A DNA stretch of 8,132 nucleotides from Anaerolineae bacterium CG2_30_64_16 (GCA_001871755.1 MNXL01000354.1:1-8132); one strand, 5' to 3'; positions 1 to 7,137 are shown, numbered from the stretch's first letter. The notes: generated by a model from the sequence alone, not told the origin. Numbers and translations are program-made.

Positions 1-96
1 GTGATCTACGTTCTGCCGCTGCTGATCCTGATCGCCATCCCGATTGTGCTGCTCATCCTGGCCATCCGGTGGCTGATCCGCCGGCGAAAGCGTTAG
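1..96 (+). CDS. C-terminal end of a membrane protein (partial)
   Basis: The frame is open from base 1 to a TAG at 94-96 and gives 31 residues. About 23 hydrophobic residues (Leu/Ile/Val-rich, from YVLPLLILIA to AIRWLI) are followed by a very basic RRRKR tail. This is a typical single membrane helix whose positive tail stays in the cytoplasm. The frame happens to begin with GTG at base 1, so a tiny 31-residue membrane protein is formally possible, but no upstream sequence is available to look for a ribosome-binding site. It is more likely the 3' end of a longer gene. Nothing identifies the family. It converges on the minus-strand CNB/PH gene, with 60 bases between the two stop codons. Confidence 0.5.
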   Translation: MIYVLPLLILIAIPIVLLILAIRWLIRRRKR

Positions 97-120
97 AAAC
101 GCTGCATCAACCGACATTCC

Positions 121-152
121 GCACGTTGGAACGTTTGCACGTTCCAACGTGC
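121..152. terminator. 14-bp perfect hairpin between convergent genes; possible bidirectional terminator or dispersed repeat
   Basis: Arm GCACGTTGGAACGT (121-134), loop TTGC (135-138), arm ACGTTCCAACGTGC (139-152), with no mismatch. It lies 24 bases after the stop of the left-edge gene and 4 bases after the stop of the opposing minus-strand gene, where a shared terminator would sit. No T-run follows it on either strand, so it is not a textbook intrinsic terminator. The nested ACGTT/AACGT symmetry also fits a dispersed palindromic repeat. Confidence 0.6.
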
Positions 153-156
153 AACC

Positions 157-2754
157 TCACCGCCCCTCGCGGATTTGGTGATAAACGTCCAATCCCTCGA
201 TCAACTCCTGCTGATACTCCTTGATGCGATTCTCGTCCTGTCTACGTCGGAACGCCTCCAGCTTCTGGAACACGATAGCTTGCACCGATTTGGGATGAGG
301 CACAATCTCAAAAGTGAATCCCTCGTCCGCGGCTGCGGTGCGGATGATCACATCGCCATAGTCAAGGACATTAGCCCAGAAGCCTTTCTGCTGGGAAAAC
401 ACGGTCTGAACGCGATCCAGACCGCCCTCGCGGCGATCGGCAGACAGCCACAACGGTTTCTTCTCGATGTCAATGATCTGGTTGTCGGTCACAACGTAGA
501 TGTCGTTGCGATAGTCCAGATACTGGTACCCCAACCATGCTGCCGCCGCAAGGAACAGTAACAACCACGCCAGCAACCAGGTTGAGGGACGGATATCCAG
601 AATTTGTGGTGGGGAAAAGACTAGCCAGATCGCAAGTGCAAGCATCAGCAACGTGGCCGCGAAGGGCGGGCCGGCACGTTGCAGCAGATTCACCCAATGC
701 TTGCGCCACAGGATCTGGCCGGGCAATGGCTGGGGTGGGGGTGGTTGAGTGCCCACCAATAGCTGCTGCCAACTTTCCGGCAGGCGCTCGACCAAACTCA
801 CAAACCAACCCGGCTTTTCACGCCGCCTTGTGCCAGGGAGAAGGCCAGGCTGGTTGCGACGAAGCTGGGCGGACCGCCGTCGAAGACGATTCCACCAGCC
901 AATACGGCTTGGCACGAGGACATCTCTGCCGAGGGCGCGCTGCCGTTCGGGCACCGGCAGGACCAGGTGGAGTTGATCTATCAGCCCGCGGCGAAGGATC
1001 TCCTTGCGCTTACCACGCGTCGCGGCAAGCGCTTCCGCTTTCTCGCCCATGATGGCAGCCTTAACCCGTTCGGGATCAGGAACGTGCGAGAAGGTAACGG
1101 TACCCACTTTGGCAGCAGTCCGGACCATAAGATCCCCGAAACCGAAAATCTGGCCATACAGGTCGATCTTCACGGTTACATCCTGCACCATGTCTATGGG
1201 CGCTTCTATACGGGATTCGAACATCAGCAATTGACGATCTCGTCGGACCACGCGACGATTGGTCACTACATAGTAATCATCGAAATAGTTGACCGCGACC
1301 CAGGTACCAAGCGGAACGCCAAACAAACCAGCCAGGACTAAGAAGGCTATTTCAAAGGTGTTCCACAGATTTGGATCATTAACCATCAGGACCTTTGGCA
1401 CTAACCAAAACATGATGGCGCCCAAGATGACGCTCACCTCTGGAATTATAAACCAGAGGGTATGTCCACGGCCACGCCAGATGACGGCCTCGCCCTCATC
1501 TAGCCACTTGAATGGCTGTTTCTCTTCCTTTGCCTGGATTGAGCGGTCGAATAGCTGGATGCCAGGCCGCCACAGAGTCCGGTCGTCCGCAAAAGCAAAT
1601 TGCAGATCACGCCGATCCAGGATGACGAGTTCTGCGCCTGCCAATCCAGGCTGGCCCCGTAATCCCTGAGCTGTCACAGCCCGCACCGTCGCGTCACGGG
1701 GCTTTCCTTGCAGCAACGATGTCTCGCCATACCCGTCTCCGACACCCAAGTAGTTGCGCGGGCGCGAGCGTCCTTGATTATCCAGTGCGGTGACGATCGC
1801 CGCGCCTTCACGCAGAATCACGAAGCTGTGCCCAACGTTTCCTTGGGTCGTAATGTTCTGCCGCGCCGGCACGAACTCCCAGCCGCAAAACTGCGCCAGG
1901 TGCTGGCGCTGGCGATCAGACAAATCCCGGAACAACTCCATGCCTGCCAGAATTGCGGCGGCATCAAGAGGCTTGCGGATGATATTGCCGACATCAGGGA
2001 AAGCAGAGACCAAGCGATCGGTATCCTCAGCCGGCAAATAGTACAAATGTGTGGGCAAGCCGGCAATGGCACTCTCGGCAACACAGTTGTGGCCGAAGCG
2101 AAGGTTGTCGCTGGGAGCGATCAGGAAGTTGCCAGACGTAATCCGCCATCGTGGCCATGTGGACGCATGCGGGTTGGCAGGCCCGGTCACTGCAACCTGT
2201 CCCAGGTCGACGATCCAGAGCCCGGGTTTGTCCCCCAGTGGCAGGCTGGCGTCCTCGGCAATGTCCACTTCCTCAGTAGCTTGCGCCAACCAGCGTACGT
2301 ATGCGTCGGGCAGGCTTCGCAGCAAGGGGGTGCGACGCAAGCGACTCGCTCGTTCTTCCTGAAGAAGGGTTTCACGCAGGTTGGCGTTCCATTCCAGGGC
2401 GACGCGCAAGTTAGCCGCACTCATGCGGTAGAGTGTCGTCTCGGCGGTGGCCACGGCTCTCGACTGATATTCGCCAGAGAAAAGCGCTTGCTGCCCTAAA
2501 TACTGCCCAGGCCCAAAGTCCTGCTGAAACCAGACCCGTCCATCGTCCACAACGGTCTGGCGTATGCCACCCCTCCCAACCAAGAACAAGTGAACAGGCG
2601 CGTCGCCAGGTGTGAAAAGCGTTTGGCCAACGTTGAGCGTGATGGCATCCAACAGATGAGGTATCTGAAGTTGGATGTTGGGCCATTTGGCAAACAGCGG
2701 CGAATCCTTGAACAACTCCCAGACCTCAGCGGCCTGTGCGGGTGTCAGCGCCAT
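157..2754 (-). CDS. Membrane protein with three cyclic-nucleotide-binding-like domains and two PH-like (bPH2/YdbS-type) modules
   Basis: An 865-residue protein with an apparent sensor half and membrane half. Residues about 17-130 are a CRP-like cyclic-nucleotide-binding (CNB) domain, about 145-255 a degenerate CNB-like domain, and about 270-395 a third CNB domain with the phosphate-binding-cassette pattern GETSLL...PRDATV (Glu344, Arg353). Two related membrane modules follow. Module one has helices at about 433-455 and 467-489, then a PH-like core (YYVVTNRRVV at 494, GDLMVRTAA at 540). Module two has helices at about 698-714 and 724-745, then a second core (IYVVTDNQII at 752, GDVIIRTAA at 800). 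A basic linker (about 571-677) joins them, and the C-terminus is charged and helical. There is no helix-turn-helix, so it is not a CRP-type DNA-binding regulator. ATG 2754 is preferred over GTG 2775 because GGGAGGGG (2769-2762) lies 7 bases upstream. The ATG is one base after the uvrC stop, implying co-transcription. A membrane-bound nucleotide sensor is inferred; ligand and output are unknown. Confidence 0.9.
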   Translation of the reverse strand: MALTPAQAAEVWELFKDSPLFAKWPNIQLQIPHLLDAITLNVGQTLFTPGDAPVHLFLVGRGGIRQTVVDDGRVWFQQDFGPGQYLGQQALFSGEYQSRAVATAETTLYRMSAANLRVALEWNANLRETLLQEERASRLRRTPLLRSLPDAYVRWLAQATEEVDIAEDASLPLGDKPGLWIVDLGQVAVTGPANPHASTWPRWRITSGNFLIAPSDNLRFGHNCVAESAIAGLPTHLYYLPAEDTDRLVSAFPDVGNIIRKPLDAAAILAGMELFRDLSDRQRQHLAQFCGWEFVPARQNITTQGNVGHSFVILREGAAIVTALDNQGRSRPRNYLGVGDGYGETSLLQGKPRDATVRAVTAQGLRGQPGLAGAELVILDRRDLQFAFADDRTLWRPGIQLFDRSIQAKEEKQPFKWLDEGEAVIWRGRGHTLWFIIPEVSVILGAIMFWLVPKVLMVNDPNLWNTFEIAFLVLAGLFGVPLGTWVAVNYFDDYYVVTNRRVVRRDRQLLMFESRIEAPIDMVQDVTVKIDLYGQIFGFGDLMVRTAAKVGTVTFSHVPDPERVKAAIMGEKAEALAATRGKRKEILRRGLIDQLHLVLPVPERQRALGRDVLVPSRIGWWNRLRRRSAQLRRNQPGLLPGTRRREKPGWFVSLVERLPESWQQLLVGTQPPPPQPLPGQILWRKHWVNLLQRAGPPFAATLLMLALAIWLVFSPPQILDIRPSTWLLAWLLLFLAAAAWLGYQYLDYRNDIYVVTDNQIIDIEKKPLWLSADRREGGLDRVQTVFSQQKGFWANVLDYGDVIIRTAAADEGFTFEIVPHPKSVQAIVFQKLEAFRRRQDENRIKEYQQELIEGLDVYHQIREGR

Positions 2755-2770
2755 CTCACAACCCCTCCCG
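2755..2770 (-). promoter_or_regulatory. Ribosome-binding site inside the uvrC 3' end, setting the CNB/PH gene start
   Basis: On the minus strand GGGAGGGG (2769-2762) is followed by a 7-base spacer and ATG 2754. The site lies in the last codons of uvrC (Arg-Glu-Gly-Leu-stop), and the junction reads TGA-G-ATG. It decides the ATG against the longer GTG frame and suggests translational coupling between the two genes. Confidence 0.8.
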
Positions 2771-4639
2771 CACACTCTGGGCCGCGGCCAGGGTCATCCC
2801 TGGCACGTTCGCCAGTTCCTCGACCGACGCCTGGCGGATGGCCTCCAGCGAGCCGAAATGCTTGAGCAACGCCTTGCGCCGGGCCGGGCCGATGCCGGGT
2901 ACAGCGTCAAGCTGCGAGGCCACCGCGGCCTGGCTGCGCTTCTGGCGATGGAACGTGATGGCAAAACGATGCGCCTCATCGCGGATGCGCTGGACCAGGA
3001 ACAGGCCCTGGCTGCCCGGCGCCAGGAGGATGCCCTCGGCGCGGCCGGGCAGGAACAGCTCTTCCCGCTGCTTGGCCAGGCCGACTACCGGCGCCGCCTC
3101 GGTTAGCCCGAACTCCGCCAGCACTTCCATCGCCACGCCGAGCTGCCCCTTGCCGCCGTCCACGATCAGCAAATTCGGCAGCCGCCGCCACGCTGCGCTC
3201 GAAGGCCGCGCCTTCTGCCCGGGGTCAGGCAGGGCGTCCTCCACGGCCCGGCGAAACCGGCGCCGTAGCACCTCGCGCATGGCCGCGTAGTCATCCGGCT
3301 CGCCGTGCGCGCCCTTGCCCTTCACGGTGAAGCGACGATAGTCACTCTTGGCTGGCGTACCCCTGGCAAAGACCACCATGCTCCCCACGGTGTGCGTGCC
3401 CTGCAAAGTCGAAATGTCGAAACACTCGATGCGACCCGGCGGGTCCGGGAGCGCCAATGCCTCCTGCAACTGAGTCAGCGCCTCGGTCAGCCGGTTGGTG
3501 TCCGCCTGCCACTGGGCCTGCAAACTGGTCAGGGTCGCGGCGGCGTTTTCCGTGGCCATCTGCACCAACGCCCGCTTGGGGCCGCGCTTGGGCACGCGCA
3601 GCATGACCTTGCCGCCGTTGCGCTTACTCCGCAGCCACTGCTCGATGATCAGCCGCTCGTCCAGATCCTTGGGCAGCAGGATGCTCGGGGGCACAAAGGC
3701 CGCCTCATCGTAGAACTGCTGGACGAACGCGGCGATCAATTCGCCGTTCTGATGGCTGTCCACCCCTTCCAGCACAAAGCTCTCCCGGCCGATCAGTTTC
3801 CCGCGGCGGATGAAGAATACCTGCACACACGCCTCGCCGGTGCGCTCGTCTTGCGCAAACGCGATTACGTCCTGGTCTTCCTGTTTGCCGCTGACCACCT
3901 TCTGTCGCTCGACGATCTGCCGGGCCGCCCGGATCTGGTCCCGCAGTTGCGCCGCACGCTCGAACTGGAGCTGTTCGGCCGCGGCCGTCATGTGCCCGGT
4001 CAATTGGGCCAGCACCGCGTCGCTGTCCCCTTCCAGGAAATCGGCCAGCCCGCCGATGATCTCGCGATAGGCTTCCCGATCCACTGCGCCGATACACGGG
4101 CCGGCACACCGTTTGATGTGATAGTAAAGACACGGCTTGGGATCGCGGCCGGTGATCTCCCGGTCGCAATCCAGATAGGGGAAGACCCGGCGCAGCGCGT
4201 CCAGCGTCTGGCGCACCGCGTAACCCGAAGTGAATGGCCCGTAGTAGCGCGCGCCGTCCCGCTCCATGCGCCGGACGATGCTGATCCTGGGGTAATCCTC
4301 CTGCCAGTGAATCTTGATGTACGGGTAGGTTTTGTCGTCCCGGAGGCGGATGTTGAAGCGCGGCCGGTAACGTTTGATCAGCTCGTTTTCCAGGATCAAC
4401 GCTTCCAGCTCGGTATCCGTAACGATCCACTCCAGGTCGGCGAGTTCGCCCACCAGGCGCAGCGTCTTCGGGTCGTGGCGCGCACTGGCGTGAAAATAGG
4501 AGCGGACGCGGTTGCGGAGCACCACCGCCTTGCCAACGTAGATCACCGTCTGCCGGGCGTCGCGCATCAAGTAGACCCCAGGCCGTTCGGGCAAGGTGTC
4601 CAGTTTCTGGGCGAAGTTGGAGGGGAGGGTGGCGTTCAC
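2756..4639 (-). CDS. uvrC: UvrABC nucleotide excision repair endonuclease subunit C
   Basis: UvrC makes the two incisions either side of a DNA lesion after UvrA and UvrB have loaded. This 627-residue protein has usual family length and full domain order. The GIY-YIG nuclease spans about 16-95, with GVY at 21-23, YVGK at 34-37, Arg44, Tyr48 and the metal-binding Glu probably at E84 in LILENELIK; it makes the 3' cut. Cys158, 170, 178 and 182 have the 12-8-4 spacing of the iron-sulfur cluster cysteines described in E. coli UvrC. The UVR helical hairpin that contacts UvrB is at about 206-242. The RNase H-like nuclease for the 5' cut retains Asp408 (CFDIS), Asp494 (IVDGGKGQL) and His557 (RDEAHRF). 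Tandem helix-hairpin-helix DNA-binding motifs occupy about 575-625 (VPGIGPARRKALL). The GTG start at 4639 is supported by an in-frame TAG 9 bases upstream and a fitting promoter. uvrA and uvrB are not in the window. It appears intact and heads an operon with the CNB/PH gene. Confidence 0.98.
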   Translation of the reverse strand: MNATLPSNFAQKLDTLPERPGVYLMRDARQTVIYVGKAVVLRNRVRSYFHASARHDPKTLRLVGELADLEWIVTDTELEALILENELIKRYRPRFNIRLRDDKTYPYIKIHWQEDYPRISIVRRMERDGARYYGPFTSGYAVRQTLDALRRVFPYLDCDREITGRDPKPCLYYHIKRCAGPCIGAVDREAYREIIGGLADFLEGDSDAVLAQLTGHMTAAAEQLQFERAAQLRDQIRAARQIVERQKVVSGKQEDQDVIAFAQDERTGEACVQVFFIRRGKLIGRESFVLEGVDSHQNGELIAAFVQQFYDEAAFVPPSILLPKDLDERLIIEQWLRSKRNGGKVMLRVPKRGPKRALVQMATENAAATLTSLQAQWQADTNRLTEALTQLQEALALPDPPGRIECFDISTLQGTHTVGSMVVFARGTPAKSDYRRFTVKGKGAHGEPDDYAAMREVLRRRFRRAVEDALPDPGQKARPSSAAWRRLPNLLIVDGGKGQLGVAMEVLAEFGLTEAAPVVGLAKQREELFLPGRAEGILLAPGSQGLFLVQRIRDEAHRFAITFHRQKRSQAAVASQLDAVPGIGPARRKALLKHFGSLEAIRQASVEELANVPGMTLAAAQSVREGL

Positions 4640-4645
4640 GACGCT

Positions 4646-4674
4646 ATTCTAGCACGCGAAAGGACGGCGGTCAA
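4646..4674 (-). promoter_or_regulatory. uvrC promoter, predicted to give a leaderless mRNA
   Basis: On the minus strand, -35 TTGACC (4674-4669), a 17-base spacer (4668-4652) and -10 TAGAAT (4651-4646) preceded by TGC, which makes an extended -10. Only six bases (4645-4640) separate the -10 from GTG at 4639. The usual initiation distance puts the first transcribed base at or within a base or two of the start codon, leaving no room for a Shine-Dalgarno site. The -10 overlaps the in-frame TAG that ends the upstream open frame. Confidence 0.7.
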
Positions 4675-4762
4675 TCGCAACAGGATTGGATGGCAAGAAC
4701 GTTTCATTCTCAGTTCGCGCGGCGCCAGGCGCTCTGGATAGCTGTCTAGCGCTCCGGTTGAC

Positions 4763-4791
4763 TTGCGTTTTATCTCCTTGTCTTGTAAGAT
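4763..4791 (+). promoter_or_regulatory. Possible vapBC promoter
   Basis: TAAGAT at 4786-4791 is a fair -10. TTGCGT at 4763-4768 is a weak -35 (three of six consensus bases) at 17-base spacing. A better-looking TTGACT at 4758-4763 is 22 bases away, too far for standard spacing. Initiation near 4798 would put the Shine-Dalgarno at the very 5' end of the message. VapBC pairs usually repress themselves through the antitoxin, but I see no clear operator palindrome here. Confidence 0.35.
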
Positions 4792-4796
4792 GTGCG

Positions 4797-4804
4797 AAAG
4801 GAGG
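4797..4804 (+). promoter_or_regulatory. Strong Shine-Dalgarno deciding the vapB start
   Basis: AAAGGAGG is followed by six bases and ATG 4811. This selects ATG 4811 over a possible TTG start at 4763 in the same frame, which would add 16 residues that do not belong to the AbrB fold. Confidence 0.85.
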
Positions 4805-4810
4805 ATAATC

Positions 4811-5041
4811 ATGCAGACAGCAATCACAAGACGCGGGCAGACCGTCATCCCGGCGCCCATTCGAAAACGCTATCAGATCTCGGAAGGAGATCACCTCGTC
4901 TGGCTGGACGATGGTAGGACCATCCAGGTCATCCCCGTGCCGGCTGATGCGGTAAGGGAACTGCGCGGGCTTGGTCGTGGGGAGAAGCTGGTTGAGAGGC
5001 TGTTGGCCGCCCGGTGCGAAGACCGCAATCATGAACGCTAA
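4811..5041 (+). CDS. vapB: VapB-type antitoxin (AbrB/MazE/SpoVT fold)
   Basis: A 76-residue protein. Residues 1 to about 47 are a swapped-hairpin AbrB-type DNA-binding domain, with the family signature in TRRGQTVIPAPIRKRYQI and then EGDHLVWLDDGRTIQVIPV. Residues about 48-76 form the charged, partly helical tail that in this family wraps the toxin and blocks its active site. The antitoxin should bind VapC and, as a dimer or complex, repress its own promoter. Its end overlaps the toxin start by 11 bases (5031-5041, ATGAACGCTAA), a typical coupled arrangement. The VapB assignment rests on this fold plus the PIN partner; AbrB-type antitoxins also pair with MazF toxins, but none is present. Confidence 0.9.
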   Translation: MQTAITRRGQTVIPAPIRKRYQISEGDHLVWLDDGRTIQVIPVPADAVRELRGLGRGEKLVERLLAARCEDRNHER

Positions 5042-5441
5042 CCGTTTCCTTCTGGACACTTCGGCCATCCTGACATTGATCGAAGATGAAGACGGAGCCG
5101 ATCGGGTCGAAGAAGTGCTCCGCCGCGGGACAGCGCTGCTGCCCTGGCCGGTGTTGTTGGAAGCATACTACATCAGCCAGCAAGAGCGAGGGGAGGCAGA
5201 AGCCAATCGTCGCTATGCCTTGATCAAGCAGTTGCCAGTGAAGGTCATGTGGGAGATCGATGAGGCAACCTTGCTGACGGCCGCCCGGCTGAAAGCGACT
5301 CAGCACCTCTCGCTGGCAGATGCCATGATCGCGGCCTATGCGATCCGGACACAGGCCACATTGCTGCACAAAGACCCCGAGTTCGATGCCTTGACCGATC
5401 TGGTGGCCCTCGAAGCTCTGCCCTACAAGAACCAAAGTTGA
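5031..5441 (+). CDS. vapC: VapC-type PIN-domain ribonuclease toxin
   Basis: A 136-residue PIN-domain protein, normal length for VapC. The acidic residues that hold the catalytic metal are present: Asp9 in FLLDTSAIL, Glu44 in VLLEAYY, Asp97 in SLADAMIAA and Asp115 in LLHKDPEF. VapC toxins cut specific RNAs, often tRNA or rRNA, when the labile antitoxin is lost; the target cannot be read from sequence. ATG 5031 is chosen because translation from it begins directly with the PIN strand. The open frame extends upstream to 4971, but those 20 extra residues are vapB sequence in another frame. The ribosome probably re-initiates from vapB. The gene looks intact. It converges on the glycosyltransferase fusion gene with a 39-base gap (5442-5480) that shows no convincing terminator. 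Confidence 0.93.
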   Translation: MNANRFLLDTSAILTLIEDEDGADRVEEVLRRGTALLPWPVLLEAYYISQQERGEAEANRRYALIKQLPVKVMWEIDEATLLTAARLKATQHLSLADAMIAAYAIRTQATLLHKDPEFDALTDLVALEALPYKNQS

Positions 5442-5480
5442 GCTTTCTCTTTCTGGGTTCGCACCCTGCTACGCCGCCGA

Positions 5481-7109
5481 CTAATACGCGCCCTCTCCGC
5501 GCAAAACCGCCGGCAACGTACGGAACAGGATCGCCAGATCTCGCCGCAGCGAGTAGTGTTCGATGTAATCCAGCTCCAACGCCAGCCGCTGCTCGAAGGG
5601 CAGGTCCCCGCGGCCGTTGACCTGCATGGGGCCGGTCATGCCGGGCTTGACCGCCAGCCGGCGGCGTTGATCGTCGGTGTAACGCGCCACCAGCGTGGCC
5701 TCTTCCGGCCGCGGCCCCACCATGCTCATCTCCCCGCGCAGCACGTTGACCAGTTGGGGCAGCTCGTCCAGGCTGAAGCGCCGCAGAAAACGTCCCACCC
5801 GCGTCACCCGCGGGTCGTCCTGCAGCTTGAACGCGGGCTGAGACAGCGCATCGAGGTCCACCAACTGCGGCAACAGCGCCTCAGCGCGATCCACCATGGT
5901 GCGGAACTTGAAAATGCGGAACGGCTGGCCGTTCTGGCCGATCCGGGTTTGCAGGAAAATGGCCGGGCCGGGCGCATCCAGCTTGACGGCCACCGTGATG
6001 ATCGCCATCGGCAGGGCGATCACGACCAGTCCCGCCGCGGCCACCACCAGGTCGATCAGGCGCTTGACGGCCCGCTGCCAACCACTGAGCGCCGGCCGGC
6101 GCTCCCCCACCTGGCCGCGAAAACGCACCAGTCCCAGCGCAAACCCACATCCCAACGCCAGCGCCCGCACCCACAGCAGCCCCAACGCTGGCGCCAACAC
6201 CCGGCGATCCCGCGCCCAGACCTTGACCAGAAACGGGCCGGTGCTGGCCAGGAAGGCCAACGCCGAAATCGCCACAACCGCGAAACCTAACGACCAGAGG
6301 TGACCCATCAACAGACTGACCGACGCGCCAACCAGCAAACCGCCCAACAGCGCGGCCGCCAACCCCATCTGGAGCTTCAACGTCTGCGGCGTATGGGAAT
6401 CCTTGATCATCCGGCCGGGGTGCCAACGGGCCAGCAGCGCCTTCCAATAGCCGATCAGGAACTTGCGCCGGACGTAAGCGCGCACGGTCGGGTTGTGGCG
6501 GTGGTAAACCTGCGCCTCGGACACGAAGGCCAGCCGGTAGCCCTTTTCCGCCAGCCGAAAGGAGAATTCCTGGTCTTCCGCGATGGGAAAGACGGTGTCG
6601 AACCCGCGGTTGGCCAGGAAAATGTCCCGGCGATAGGCCGCGCTGTAGGTGTCGATGAAGTCGATGGTCTCGGCGCCGGCCATCCGGTCGTAGCGTTCCT
6701 GGTATTCGAGCTGGGTGAAGCGGGGGACGATGCCCCGTTGGTGGGTCAGATAGGCGCCTTTGGCGCCGGCCACGCGGGGATCTGCAAAGGCCGCGATCAA
6801 CGCGGCGATCCAGCCCGGCGTCGGCGCGCAGTCGCTGTCGGTGAAGAGCAGCAACTCGCCGCGCGCCGCGGCCGCACCGCGATTGCGCGCGGCGGCCGGC
6901 CCCGCGTTGGATTGCGTGATCACCTGGACCCCCGCGGCCCGGGCGATGTCGGCCGTGCCATCAGTGGAACCGTCGTCCACCACAATCAGTTCGTAGTCAG
7001 ATGCGGGGCAGGTCTGATTCGCCAGCGCCGCCAGGCAGGAGGGCAGCGTTTCCGCCGCGTTATAGGCGGGCACGACCACCGAAACCCGAGGAACTACCTC
7101 TTGAGGCAC
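5481..7109 (-). CDS. Fusion of GT2 glycosyltransferase and polyprenyl-phosphate sugar-1-phosphate transferase
   Basis: A 542-residue protein with two enzymes in one chain. Residues about 8-235 are a GT-A fold family 2 glycosyltransferase: VSVVVPAYN at 9-17, DDGST at 45-49, the DSD metal motif at 91-93 and EDQEF at 178-182. Hydrophobic segments at about 247-268, 272-296 and 304-329 tie it to the membrane. Residues about 345-542 are a monotopic phosphoglycosyl transferase of the bacterial sugar transferase family (WcaJ/ExoY/PglC-like): KRLIDLVVA re-entrant helix at 349, FKFRTM at 400-405, catalytic Asp-Glu (448-449) in SLDELPQL, MVGPRPE at 463-469, KPGMTG at 488-493 and the usual GAY ending. 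The second domain would load a sugar-1-phosphate onto undecaprenyl phosphate; the first may add the next sugar. Surface polysaccharide synthesis is inferred; substrates are unknown. GTG 7109 is chosen because GT2 proteins start just before this first strand; its Shine-Dalgarno is weak. No other polysaccharide genes are present. Confidence 0.95.
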   Translation of the reverse strand: MPQEVVPRVSVVVPAYNAAETLPSCLAALANQTCPASDYELIVVDDGSTDGTADIARAAGVQVITQSNAGPAAARNRGAAAARGELLLFTDSDCAPTPGWIAALIAAFADPRVAGAKGAYLTHQRGIVPRFTQLEYQERYDRMAGAETIDFIDTYSAAYRRDIFLANRGFDTVFPIAEDQEFSFRLAEKGYRLAFVSEAQVYHRHNPTVRAYVRRKFLIGYWKALLARWHPGRMIKDSHTPQTLKLQMGLAAALLGGLLVGASVSLLMGHLWSLGFAVVAISALAFLASTGPFLVKVWARDRRVLAPALGLLWVRALALGCGFALGLVRFRGQVGERRPALSGWQRAVKRLIDLVVAAAGLVVIALPMAIITVAVKLDAPGPAIFLQTRIGQNGQPFRIFKFRTMVDRAEALLPQLVDLDALSQPAFKLQDDPRVTRVGRFLRRFSLDELPQLVNVLRGEMSMVGPRPEEATLVARYTDDQRRRLAVKPGMTGPMQVNGRGDLPFEQRLALELDYIEHYSLRRDLAILFRTLPAVLRGEGAY

Positions 7110-7137
7110 GACACCGAACCTTTGAGGGGACAGTGGT

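Noticed and set aside
1708..2499. A 263-codon plus-strand open frame
   Set aside because: It is antisense to the CNB-domain coding region and shows no recognisable domain; it is a shadow frame.
2755..2775. Longer start (GTG 2775) for the CNB/PH protein
   Set aside because: It would begin before the Shine-Dalgarno site that is ideally placed for ATG 2754, and would add seven residues encoded inside the end of uvrC.
3305..4741. A 478-codon plus-strand open frame
   Set aside because: It lies antisense to uvrC, whose domains and catalytic residues are unmistakable. High-GC coding DNA often leaves the complementary frame open, and its translation shows no recognisable family.
4971..5030. Longer start (GTG 4971) for VapC
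   Set aside because: The extra 20 residues are vapB coding sequence in another frame, whereas PIN toxins start directly at the first strand as from ATG 5031.
5455..5466. Hairpin GGGT-TCGC-ACCC between vapC and the glycosyltransferase fusion gene
   Set aside because: Only four base pairs and no T-run after it on either strand; too weak to call a terminator.
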